This document shows positions 51,201 to 63,200 of a stretch of 64,000 nucleotides of DNA, in pieces. The notes beneath the pieces are model-generated. The model did no database searches. It saw nothing but the letters and a program-made list of their open reading frames with translations, and was not told where the DNA came from. Source of the DNA: Chrysophaeum taylorii (Eukaryota > Sar > Pelagophyceae > Pelagomonadales > Pelagomonadaceae); assembly GCA_029834535.1 (NCBI GenBank), contig JAQMWT010000009.1:372001-436000 (forward strand). The letters are read 5' to 3'. Made by a program: the position numbers and the translations under genes. Numbering within the stretch: the stretch's first letter is position 1; the number at the start of each line of letters is the position of its first letter.

Positions 51201-54200
51201 CGGCGGGACACGATATTTGAGCCGAGGCGCCCGTAGCGTTGACATAGCTCCCGCCGTCGACGAGATCACACGCACTCTCACCCGCCGAATTGGCATATTC
51301 TCCAGTGCTACAATCCGAACATTCAGAGGCACCCGAACCCGCAGAGATTTTGCCAGCAGGACATGCATACTCAAATGCCAACCCATCGAGAGGTACGAAA
51401 TAGCCAGGACTGGCTGACGCGCACGACGAGCCGCCGGGGCTAGCACCATAGGATCCCGCAGTACAGTTTGTGCACTCCGTGGCTCCAGAGCCAGCAGATA
51501 TTGTGCCGTTCGGGCCTGCGCGGCATTAGTCAGATTAGAACAATGGCAAAAGCTAGACAGATAACGAAACAAAAAATGGCTAAAACACTCACATTCAGTT
51601 TGTTCCGAGGCGCCATCGTCCTTCACGAAATACCCAGGAACGGCACTCTCGCAACTAGTCTGCCCGGCCAATGGTTGATATGATCCTGCTGAACACATTT
51701 CACACGTCGAGGCCCCAGACCCGCTCGTTCGGCCAGCAGGACATGAAATCTGCGCCGAAGCGCCCGTAGTGTTGACGTAGCTGCCGCCATCGACGAGATC
51801 ACACGCGCTCTCGCCCGCTGAATCGGCATATTCTCCAGTGCTACAATCCGAGCATTCTGAGGCGCCCGAACCAGCGGAGATCTTGCCAGCGGGACATGCG
51901 TACTCGAATGCCGACCCATCGACAGGTACATAAAAGCCAGGACTAGCTGACGCACACGAAGAGCTGCCCGGGCTGGAACCGTAAGATCCCGCACTACAAC
52001 TTGTGCATTCGGTGGCACCAGAGCCGGCGGATATTGTTCCGTTCGGGCCTAAGTGGCATTGAGTCAGGTGACAACAAAGGCAAACGGGCGAAAGGCAGAC
52101 AAATTAAGGAAAAAAAAGGCTCGACACGCTCACATTCAGTTTGTTCCGAAGCGCCGTCGTCCTTTACGAAATACCCAGGAACAGCACTCTCGCAACTAGT
52201 CTGCCCTGCCAGTGGTTGATATGATCCTGCTGAACACATTTCACAGTTCGAGGCCCCAGAACCGCTCGTCCGGCCAGCGGGACACGAAATCTGCGCCGAG
52301 GCGCCCGTAGTGTTGACGTAGCTCCCGCCATCGACGAGATCACACGCGCTCTCGCCCGCTGAATCGGCATATTCTCCAGTGCTACAATCCGAACATTCTG
52401 AGGCGCCCGAACCAGCGGAGATCTTGCCAGCGAGACATGCATACTCGAACGCCGACCCGTCGAGGGGTACATAAAAGCCAGGACTAGCAGACGCGCAAGA
52501 CGACCCGCCAGGGCTAGCACGATATGAACCCGAACTACAGTTTGTGCATTCGGTGGCTCCAGAGCCAGCAGATATTGTACCCTTTGGGCCTAAGTGGTGT
52601 GCATTTGGTCAACGCAAGAAAGAATAGCAAAGGGCGAGAAAATAACTCACATTCAACTTGCTCGGACGCGCCGTCCTCCTTCACAAAGTACCCAGGAACC
52701 GCGCTCTCGCAACTTGTCTGCCCGGCCAGTGGTTGATATGATCCTGCTGAACACGCATCACAGGCTGAGGCACCAGACCCGCTTGTCCGGCCAGCAGGAC
52801 ATGAAATCTGCGCCGAGGCTCCGGACGTGTTGACGTAGCTCCCGCTATCAACGAGATCACACGCGCTTTCGCCGGAGGAATCAGCATATTCTCCAATGCT
52901 GCAATCTGAACATTCTGAGGCGCCAGATCCCGCAGAGATTTTGCCCGCAGGACATGCATATTCAAGTGCCAACCCGTCTTGAGGAACATAGTAGCCAGGA
53001 CTAGCCGACGCACACGACGAGCTGCCGGGGCTAGCACCATAGGATCCCGCAGTACAGTTTGTGCACTCGGTGGCTCCAGAGCCAGCGGAGATTGTGCCGT
53101 TGGGGCCTACATTAGGCAATAAATAGGCATAAACTGGTACGAAGAGAAAAATGGCATAAAATCTCACATTCAGTTTGCTCTGACGCGCCGTCGTGCTTAA
53201 CGAAGTACCCAGGAACCGCGCTCTCGCAACTGGTCTGCCCAGCTAGAGGTTGATATGATCCTGCTGAACACATTTCACACGTCGAGGCCCCAGACCCGCT
53301 CGTTCGGCCAGCAGGACATGAAATCTGCGCCGAAGCGCCCGTAGTGTTGACGTAGCTGCCGCCGTCGACGAGATCACACGCGCTCTCGCCCGCTGAATCG
53401 GCATATTCTCCAGTGCTACAATCCGAACATTCTGAGGCGCCCGAACCAGCGGAGATCTTGCCAGCGGGACATGCGTACTCGAATGCCGACCCATCGACAG
53501 GTACATAAAAGCCAGGACTAGCTGACGCACACGAAGAGCTGCCCGGGCTGGAACCGTAAGATCCCGCACTACAACTTGTGCATTCGGTGGCACCAGAGCC
53601 GGCGGATATTGTCCCGTTCGGGCCTAAGTGGCATTGAGTCAGGTGACAACAAAGGCAAACGGGCGAAAGGCAGACAAATTAAGGAAAAAAAAGGCTCGAC
53701 ACGCTCACATTCAGTTTGTTCCGAAGCGCCGTCGTCCTTTACGAAATACCCAGGAACAGCACTCTCGCAACTAGTCTGCCCTGCCAGTGGTTGATATGAT
53801 CCTGCTGAACACATTTCACAGTTCGAGGCCCCAGAACCGCTCGTCCGGCCAGCGGGACACGAAATCTGCGCCGAGGCGCCCGTAGTGTTGACGTAGCTCC
53901 CGCCATCGACGAGATCACACGCGCTCTCGCCCGCTGAATCGGCATATTCTCCAGTGCTACAATCCGAACATTCTGAGGCGCCCGAACCAGCGGAGATCTT
54001 GCCAGCGAGACATGCATACTCGAACGCCGACCCGTCGAGGGGTACATAAAAGCCAGGACTAGCAGACGCGCAAGACGACCCGCCAGGGCTAGCACGATAG
54101 GAACCCGAACTACAGTTTGTGCATTCGGTGGCTCCAGAGCCAGCAGATATTGTACCATTCGGGCCTAATACATGGCTTGGATTTAGGCAACGCAAGAAAG

Positions 54201-57200
54201 AGTAGCAAAGGGCGAGAAAATAACTTACATTCAACTTGCTCTGATGCGCCGTCCTCCTTCACAAAGTATCCAGGAACCGCGCTCTCGCAACTTGTCTGCC
54301 CGGCCAGTGGTTGATATGATCCTGCTGAACACGCATCACAGGCTGAGGCGCCAGACCCGCTTGTCCGGCCCGCAGGACATGAAATCTGCGCCGAGGCGCC
54401 GGACATGTTGACGTAGCTCCCGCCGTCAACAAGATCGCATGCACTCTCGCCCGAAAAAGCAGCATATTCTCCAGTGCTGCAATCTGAACATTCTGAGGCG
54501 CCCGATCCCGCAGAGATTTTGCCCGCGGGACACGCGTATTCGAATGCCGACCCATCTAGAGGAACATAGTAGCCAGGACTAGCCGACGCACACGACGAGC
54601 CGCCGGGGCTTGCACCATAGGATCCCGCAGTACAGTTTGTGCACTCGGTGGCTCCAGAGCCAGCGGAGATTGTGCCGTTGGGGCCTACATTAGGCAATAA
54701 ATAGGCATAAACTGGTACGAAGAGAAAAATGGCATAAAATCTCACATTCAGTTTGCTCTGACGCGCCGTCGTGCTTAACGAAGTACCCAGGAACCGCGCT
54801 CTCGCAACTGGTCTGCCCAGCTAGAGGTTGATATGATCCTGCTGAACACATTTCACACGTCGAGGCCCCAGACCCGCTCGTTCGGCCAGCAGGACATGAA
54901 ATCTGCGCCGAAGCGCCCGTAGTGTTGACGTAGCTGCCGCCGTCGACGAGATCACACGCGCTCTCGCCCGCTGAATCGGCATATTCTCCAGTGCTACAAT
55001 CCGAACATTCTGAGGCGCCCGAACCAGCGGAGATCTTGCCAGCGGGACATGCGTACTCAAACGCCGACCCATCGACAGGTACATAAAAGCCAGGACTAGC
55101 TGACGCACACGACGAGCTGCCCGGGCTGGAACCGTAAGATCCCGCACTACAGTTCGTGCATTCGGTGGCACCAGAGCCGGCGGATATTGTCCCATTCGGG
55201 CCTAAGTGGCATTGAGGCAGGTGACAACAAAGGCAAACGCGCAAAAAACTGACATATACAGAAATAAAAGTGACACGAAACGCTCACATTCATTTTGTTC
55301 CGAAGCGCCGTCGTCCTTCACGAAATACCCAGGAACGGCACTCTCGCAGCTGGTCTGCCCGGCCAGTGGTTGATATGATCCTGCTGAACACACATCACAG
55401 GTTGAGGCCCCAGACCCGCTCGTTCGGCCAGCGGGACACGAAATCTGCGCCGAGGCGCCCGTAGTGTTGACGTAGCTCCCGCCGTCGACGAGATCACATG
55501 CGCTCTCGCCCGCTGAATCGGCATATTCTCCAGTGCTACAATCCGTACACTCTGAGGCGCCGGAACCAGCTGAGATCTTGCCAGCTGGACATGCACTCTC
55601 GAACGCCAACCCGTCGAGGGGTACATAAAAGCCAGGACTAGCAGACGCGCAAGACGACCCGCCAGGGCTAGCACGATAGGAACCCGAACTACAGTTTGTG
55701 CATTCGGTGGCTCCAGAGCCAGCAGATATTGTGCCTCTCGGGCCTAAGTAACGTGGATTCACGCACCGTAGCACGGAATAGCAACGGGCGAGAAAATAAC
55801 TCACATTCGGTTTGCTCGGACGCGCCGTCCTCCTTCACAAAGTACCCAGGAACGGCGCTCTCGCAACTTGTCTGCCCAGCCAGTGGTTGATATGATCCTG
55901 CTGAACACGCATCACAGGCTGAGGCACCAGACCCGCTTGTCCGGCCTGCAGGACATGAAATCTGCGCCGAGGCGCCGGACTTGTTGACGTAGCTCCCGCC
56001 ATCAACGAGATCGCATGCACTCTCGCCCGAAAAAGCAGCATATTCTCCGATGCTGCAATCTGAACATTCTGAGGCGCCCGATCCCGCAGAGATTTTGCCC
56101 GCAGGACATGCGTATTCGAATGCCAACCCGTCTAGAGGAACATAGTAGCCAGGACTAGCCGACGCACACGACGAGCCGCCGGGGCTTGCACCATAGGATC
56201 CCGCAGTACAGTTCGTGCACTCGGTGGCTCCAGAGCCAGCGGAGATTGTGCCGTTGGGGCCTACATTAGGCAATAAATAGGCAAAAGACAGGTACGAAGA
56301 GAAAAATGGCATGAAATTCTCACATTCAGTTTGTTCCGAAGCGCCGTCGTCCTTCACGAAATACCCAGGGACGGCACTCTCGCAGCTGGTCTGCCCGGCC
56401 AGTGGTTGATATGATCCTGCTGAACACACATCACAGGTCGAGGCCCCAGACCCGCTCGTCCGGCCAGCAGGACATGAAATCTGCGCCGAAGCGCCCGTAG
56501 TGTTGACGTAGCTCCCGCCGTCGACGAGATCACACGCGCTCTCGCCCGCTGAATCGGCATATTCTCCAGTGCTACAATCCGTACACTCTGAGGCGCCCGA
56601 ACCAGCCGATATCTTGCCAGCTGGACATGCATACTCGAACGCCGACCCATCGACAGGTACATAAAAGCCAGGACTAGCTGACGCACACGACGAGCTGCCC
56701 GGGCTGGAACCATAAGATCCCGCACTACAGTTTGTGCATTCGGTGGCTCCAGAGCCAGCAGATATTGTCCCATTCGGGCCTAATACGTGGCTTGGATTTA
56801 GGCAACGCAAGAAAGAGTAGCAAAGGGCGAGAAAATAACTCACATTCAACTTGCTCTGATGCGCCGTCCTCCTTCACAAAGTATCCAGGAACCGCGCTCT
56901 CGCAACTTGTCTGCCCGGCCAGTGGTTGATATGATCCTGCTGAACACGCATCACAGGCTGAGGCACCAGACCCGCTTGTCCGGCCCGCAGGACATGAAAT
57001 CTGCGCCGAGGCGCCGGACATGTTGACGTAGCTCCCGCCGTCAACAAGATCGCATGCACTCTCGCCCGAAAAAGCAGCATATTCTCCAGTGCTGCAATCT
57101 GAACATTCTGAGGCGCCCGATCCCGCAGAGATTTTGCCCGCGGGACACGCGTATTCGAATGCCGACCCATCTAGAGGTACATAGTAGCCAGGACTAGCCG

Positions 57201-60200
57201 ACGCACACGACGAGCCGCCGGGGCTTGCACCATAGGATCCCGCAGTACAGTTTGTGCACTCGGTGGCTCCAGAGCCAGCGGAGATTGTTCCGTTGGGGCC
57301 TGCGTCGCGCGACGAGTGAGCCAAACAAATATCAAATGATGACAGGTAAGATTGAAGTACTCGCATTCAGTTTGCTCTGAGGCGCCGTCGTCCTTCACGA
57401 AGTATCCAGGAATAGCACTCTCGCAGCTGGTCTGCCCAGGTAGTGGTTGATACGATCCTGCCGAGCACGAATCACACGACGAGGCGCCAGAGCCGCTCGT
57501 CCGGCCCGCGGGACACGAAATCTGCGCCGAGGCGCCCGATGTATTCACGTAGCTCCCGCTGTCGACAAGATCGCAAGCGCTCTTGCCCGCCGAATCTGCG
57601 AACTCCCCGGTGCTGCACTCCGAGCATTCAGAGGAGCCCGAACCCGCCGAGATCTTGCCGGCGGGGCACTCAGCCTGTTCGGTGGCACCGGCACTCGCCA
57701 CGTAGCTTCCCGGCTCTGCTGACGAGCAGGACGACGATGCGTTCAACGCACTAAAGGCCCCCGCCGAGCACGAGGAGCATTCGATCGCACCCGAGCCGGC
57801 GGCGATCTTGCCGGCGGGACACGCCGTCTGGCTCGTGAGGCCCGAGCCCGGGACGTAATAGCCCGGGCTCGCCGTCGAGCACGAAGACGACGCATTATTC
57901 GCGCTAAAAGAGCCCGCCGAGCACGAGGAGCATTCGGTTGCACCCGAGCCGGCGGCGATCTTGCCGGCGGGACACGCCGTCTGGCTCGTGATGCCCGAGC
58001 CCGGGACGTAATAGCCCGGGCTCGCCGTCGAGCACGAAGACGACGCGTTATTCGCGCTAAAAGAGCCCGCCGAGCACGGGGAGCATTCGGTTGCACCCGA
58101 ACCGGCGGCGATCTTGCCGGCCGGACACGCCGTCTGGCTCGCGAGCCCGTCGAGCGGCACGTGGTAGCCCGGGCTGGCCGTCGAGCACGAAGAAGACGTG
58201 ACGTCTCCGGCAAAGGTTCCAGCCGAACAGTTGGTGCACTCGGTGGCGCCCGAACCCGCCGATATCTTGCCGGCCGCGCACGCGATTTCCTCGGTCGCGC
58301 CCTCGTCGGAGGCGTAATATCCCGGGCTGGCGGACAAGCAGGATGTGGAGGCTTCGCTCGCGGCGTAGGTACCCGGGTCGCAGACTTCGCAGTTGGACTG
58401 GCCCGAGCCTGCCGTGTAGTATCCCGGCTCGCAGGCGGTCTGTTCCGACGCGCCGTCGGCCGATACCTCGTATCCCGGGCTCGCCGAGTCGCAGGTGGTC
58501 TGCCCCGTCTCTTGTTGATAGGTGCCCGAGTCGCAGGGCGTGCACTCGTCGTCGCCGCCGACGCTGTAGCGACCGGCTTGGCAGTCGGTGCTCGAGTTCG
58601 AGCCGACCTCGCTCACAAAAGTTCCAGGCTCGGCGGTCGTGCAGAAGATCGATTCGTAATCGCTGGCGTACTTGCCGGTTGGGCAGTCGGTACATACGCT
58701 CGAGCCGACCGAGTCGGAGTATTTTCCGGGGGGGCACGCCGAGCAGTCGTCCGCGCTGTCGTGCTTGGTCTCGTCGGCGGAGGAGTCGTTTAAGTATTTG
58801 CCGATCGGGCACGTGTCGCACGACGACTCCCCGATCAAACTGTACCTGTCGAGCGTGAACTCGACGTACCTTCCCGACGGGCAGGTCGAGCAGCTATCGG
58901 AGCAGGGGGAGGAGGTCGAGGCACTGCTACACGTAGGGTCGTTGGTGTCGATCGTGTAACCGTTGGCGTCCTCGTACAACGCCAAATCGCCGTGCTCGAG
59001 GCCGTCGGTGCTGTATCTTCCGGCGAAGCACGGGAAGGTCCAGTACGTGCGGACGGCCGTGCCCGCGCCCGTAAACACCGAGCCGAGGACGGCGTCGTTG
59101 AAGGCGGCCGTGCCGTTGTCGTTGGTGAGATACATGAAGGTCGTGCACGACGAGGCGAGGTTCAAGTCCTGGGACTGGTCGAGGACGCTGAAGGCGGCGT
59201 AAACCGTACTCGACGACACGCAGTAGACGGCCGCGCCGCTGCCCTCGGGGAGGTTGGCGTTGAAGACGACGTGATGGAGCTGAAGGCTGCTGATGCCGCC
59301 GATGACAAACCCTCCGCCGCCATCGAGGCCTTGGTTTCTCGTGAAATTCGTCTTCCTGACGGTCGCCTCCGAGCCGGATAAAATGATGCCACCACCGTAC
59401 TGGCTCGCGAGGTTGTCGTAGAGGTGGCAGGCCGTGAGGTCGAGGGTGCTGTCGTCGGCGACGTAGACGGCGCCGCCGTCGAAGATGGCCGAGTTGTCGG
59501 AGAACGAACAGTCCGTCGCGTCGAACTCGCTCGAGTCGTAGACGCCGACAGCGCCCCCGATCTCTGCGGCGACGTTCCCTGCAAATATGCAGGATGTCGC
59601 GTCGAAGGTGCTCGACGCGTTGACCGAAACCGCGCCGCCGCGGTTGTCGCTGACGTACTCGCTGCTCGCGATGTTGTCGCGCCACGCGCAATCGACGGCC
59701 TCGAACATCGAAGAATCGGTCGCGTGGACGCCTCCCCCGTACGCCTTGGCGTCGTTGCCCTTCCATTTTGAGGCGGTCGCCGTTAAAACCGACGACGCCG
59801 CGAACACGGCGCCGCCCGCGCCGTCGGCGAGGTTTTCGTCGAACGTCGCGTTCGTCAATTCCAAGGTGCTCGACGCGACGTAAATCGCGCCGCCGCCGGC
59901 CGCCGCGTAGCAGCACGAGACCGCGCAAGAGGTCAAAACAATCGAAGCTCCGCCTTCGGCCAAAATAGCGCCGCCGTACCCGGTTGCCACCGAGGCGTCT
60001 TTGATTCTGATATTTTCGAGCACTAGAGTCTTGCCTTTCACGTAGAAGAGGCGCGTCGTCGCGTAGTCAGAAGACAGGCACTGATCCTTATCGCCCGCGT
60101 CGAAGGTGGCCATGGTACCGTTGACCGCCGAGATCGCCACGTCCGACGAGGTGACCGAAATCTCGGCTTGGAAATAAAAAACGACCGCCTCCACCGTCAG

Positions 60201-63200
60201 CACCTCGTAACCGGCCTCGATCGCGCCGCGAAGGCGGTCGTATGTCTGGACGTTGACGGTGGTCGGGGAGAGACTCGGGGGGGGGGACGCGGTGGGCGCT
60301 TGGCTGCCCGTGGGAGCCCCAGATATGGTTGGCAAGATTGTCGGCGCCGCCGTCGGCGCCCGCGTCACCAGCGTCACGTTGTCGACGGCCATGTCCGATC
60401 GGAAGCCGTCGCCCGTATATCCCGCGAATCTGATTTGCTCGGCGTCGCGCGGCAGCTCGAGGTAGCCCGAATCGTACCAGGCGTCGCCCATATTCCCTTC
60501 TTGGTAAAAGCCCTGCTCGACCCAGCCCGTGCCGTTGTAGAATTGAAGCGACAGCGATCCGATCTCCTCGCCGTACATGTGGTACTGAAAAGCGACGTGA
60601 ATGTTCGTGAGGTGCGACGACGTGCGGACGTGGAAGCCCGGCGACGTCAGGTAGAAGGGTCCCTTGTTGGGGTTGTTTGATCCCGAGCCCTCGATATACA
60701 TGTAGTAGCCCCACCACGTCGAGGGCCCCGTGTTGGCCGACGACGTCTCGCCCGTGTGTCGCGTCCACGTCAACTCGTCCTCGTCGTCGTCGGAAAAGTA
60801 GCCGCCGTTCGTCCACGAGCACAGCGACGGCGTTTCGAACCAACACGACACCTCGTAAATCGACCCGAACGTCGGGGCCGCCGTCGGTGTATCGGATGGT
60901 CCGGGGGTCGACGTGGGCGCGGGGGTCGACGTGGGCGCGGGGGAGGTCGTCGGCTCGAGCGTCGGCCGCGGCGAGAGGGTCGGGGCGCGCGTCGGCGCCG
61001 AAAACGGCCGGCCCGTTGGCTTGGAGGTCGGGGCCGGGGTCGGCCCCGCCGACGGAACCAAGCTCGTCGTCGGCATGGACGTCGGCTTGAACGCGACGAA
61101 CGACACGTTGTCGACGGCCATGTCGCTCGAGAAACTCGCTCCCGTATACCCGACGAACCGCACGCGGATCGCCTCGGGGGGGACCTCGAGGAAGCCCGAA
61201 AAAAACCACTCGTCCCCGCGATTTCCGGTCCTGTTGAATCCCTGAAACACCCAGGCGGTCTCGTTGAAGTACTCGACCCACAGGCTCCCCATTCCCGCGC
61301 CGTACATGTGGTAGTAGAACGACACGTACGCCGCCTCCAGCTGCGACCGGACGTTGAACGGCGGACTCGTGAGAACAAAGGGCCCCACGTTCGGGTTGTA
61401 CGGGTCGCTCGCCTCGACGTACATGTAGTAACCCCACCACGTCGACGGCCCCGTGTTGGGCGACCGGGTCTCCCCCGTCGTCCGCGTCCAGTTGTACGCC
61501 CGAGAACCGCCCGACGTCCACAGACACATCTCGTAGTCCTCGAACGTGCACCCCCCCAACTCCACGAAGCTGTTGTACGTGGGCTGCGAGCTGGGCACGG
61601 TTGTCGGCAGCGCCGTCGGCGCGGGCGACGGTATCCCCGACGGCTCGCTCGTCGGCACGTCGGTTGGATTTCCCGATGGAACCGCGGTCGGGACCGCGCT
61701 CGGGACCGCGCTCGGCACGTCGGTTGGATTCCCCGATGGAACCGCGGTCGGGACCGAGCTCGGGACCGCGCTCGGCACGTCGGTTGGATTCCCCGATGGA
61801 ACCGCGGTCGGGAGCGAGCTCGGGACCGCGCTCGGCACGTCGGTTGGATTCCCCGATGGAACCGTGGTCGGGAGCGAGCTCGGGACCGCGCTCGGCACGT
61901 CGGTTGGATTCCCCGATGGAACCGCGGTCGGGAGCGAGCTCGGGACCGCACTCGGCACGTCGGTTGGATTCCCCGATGGAACCGCGGTCGGGGAGTGGGT
62001 CGGGAGCGGCGAAGGCTGCGGGGTCGGGAGCGGGCTTGGGTACGCCGTTGGTGTGCCGGTGGGAACGCCCGAAGGCAGCGGGGTCGGAGCGGGCGACGGC
62101 AGCTCGGTCGGCGCGGGCGTCGGCTTGTCTGTGGGAGCCGCCGTCGGATCAGGGGTCGGGACAGACGTCGGCACATCCGTTGGCAACGACGAGGGTAAAT
62201 GCGTTGGCACTGACGAAGGAATCGACGTCGGCGCGTCGGTCGGAAGCGACGAAGGACTCGACGTCGGAAGCGGTGAGGGACAAGATGTCGGCGCGGCCTA
62301 CGCTTCCTATCATTATCAAGATCGAACGAACGAACGAACGAACGAACGAACGAACAAAAGGCTCCTCCTCACCGTCGGCAGTGATGATGGGATGCTCGTT
62401 GGCAGGCTGCTCGGGAAGCCTGATGGCACGGGCGTTGGATATTTCGACGGCACGGGCGTTGGGTCCATGGAAGGCATCGAGGTGGGCGCGCCTGTCGGCA
62501 CAGGCGAGGGCACCGGTGTGGGATCTCGGGTTGGGGCAGAGGTGGGATTCGACGTCGGGGCAGATGTCGGGTCGTCGGTCGGCAGCGAGCTCGGGAAGGA
62601 CGACGGGATACTCGTTGGTGGCAGAGTTGGAATGGGTGTCGGCGAGCTCGACGGACGAGATGTGGGCACACCGGTCGGAACCATTGACGGGACAGCCGTG
62701 GGAACTTCGGTGGGCATGTCAGTAGGCAGGCCTGTCGGCACCGAAGATGGGATCGGAGTGGGGTCAAAAGTAGGGATATCAGTGGGCAGGCTCGTCGGCA
62801 CAGCAGATGGAATCGGAGTGGGGTCAAAAGTAGGGACGTCGGTAGGCAGGCTCGTCGGCACAGCAGACGGGATCGGAGTGGGGTCAAAAGTAGGGACGTC
62901 GGTAGGCAGGCTCGTCGGCACAGCAGACGGGATCGGAGTGGGGTCAAAAGTAGGGATGTCGGTGGGCAGGCTCGTCGGCACAGCAGACGGGATCGGAGTG
63001 GGGTCAGCAGATGGGATCGGAGTGGGGTCTTTTGTGGGCATGTCGGTGGGCAAGCTTGTCGGCACAGCAGATGGGATCGGAGTGGGGTCAGACGTAGGGA
63101 TGTCTGTGGGCAGACTTGTTGGCACAGAAGATGGGATCGGAGTGGGGTCTTCAGTGGGCATGTCCGTCGGCCGGCTTGTCGGCACAGAAGATGGAATGGG

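Noticed and set aside
45861-57299. CRISPR-like or satellite interpretation of the regular 0.5-kb period
   Set aside because: Units are coding exons with splice sites, and the between-unit DNA has intron features. Nothing resembles a short direct repeat with unique spacers.
60756-62198. Long plus-strand open frames (about 480 and 370 codons) opposite the Pro-Thr and MAM exon
   Set aside because: They are antisense shadows of a GC-rich, repetitive coding exon; composition is almost all Arg, Gly and Ser with no domain, while the minus-strand frame has clear MAM domains.
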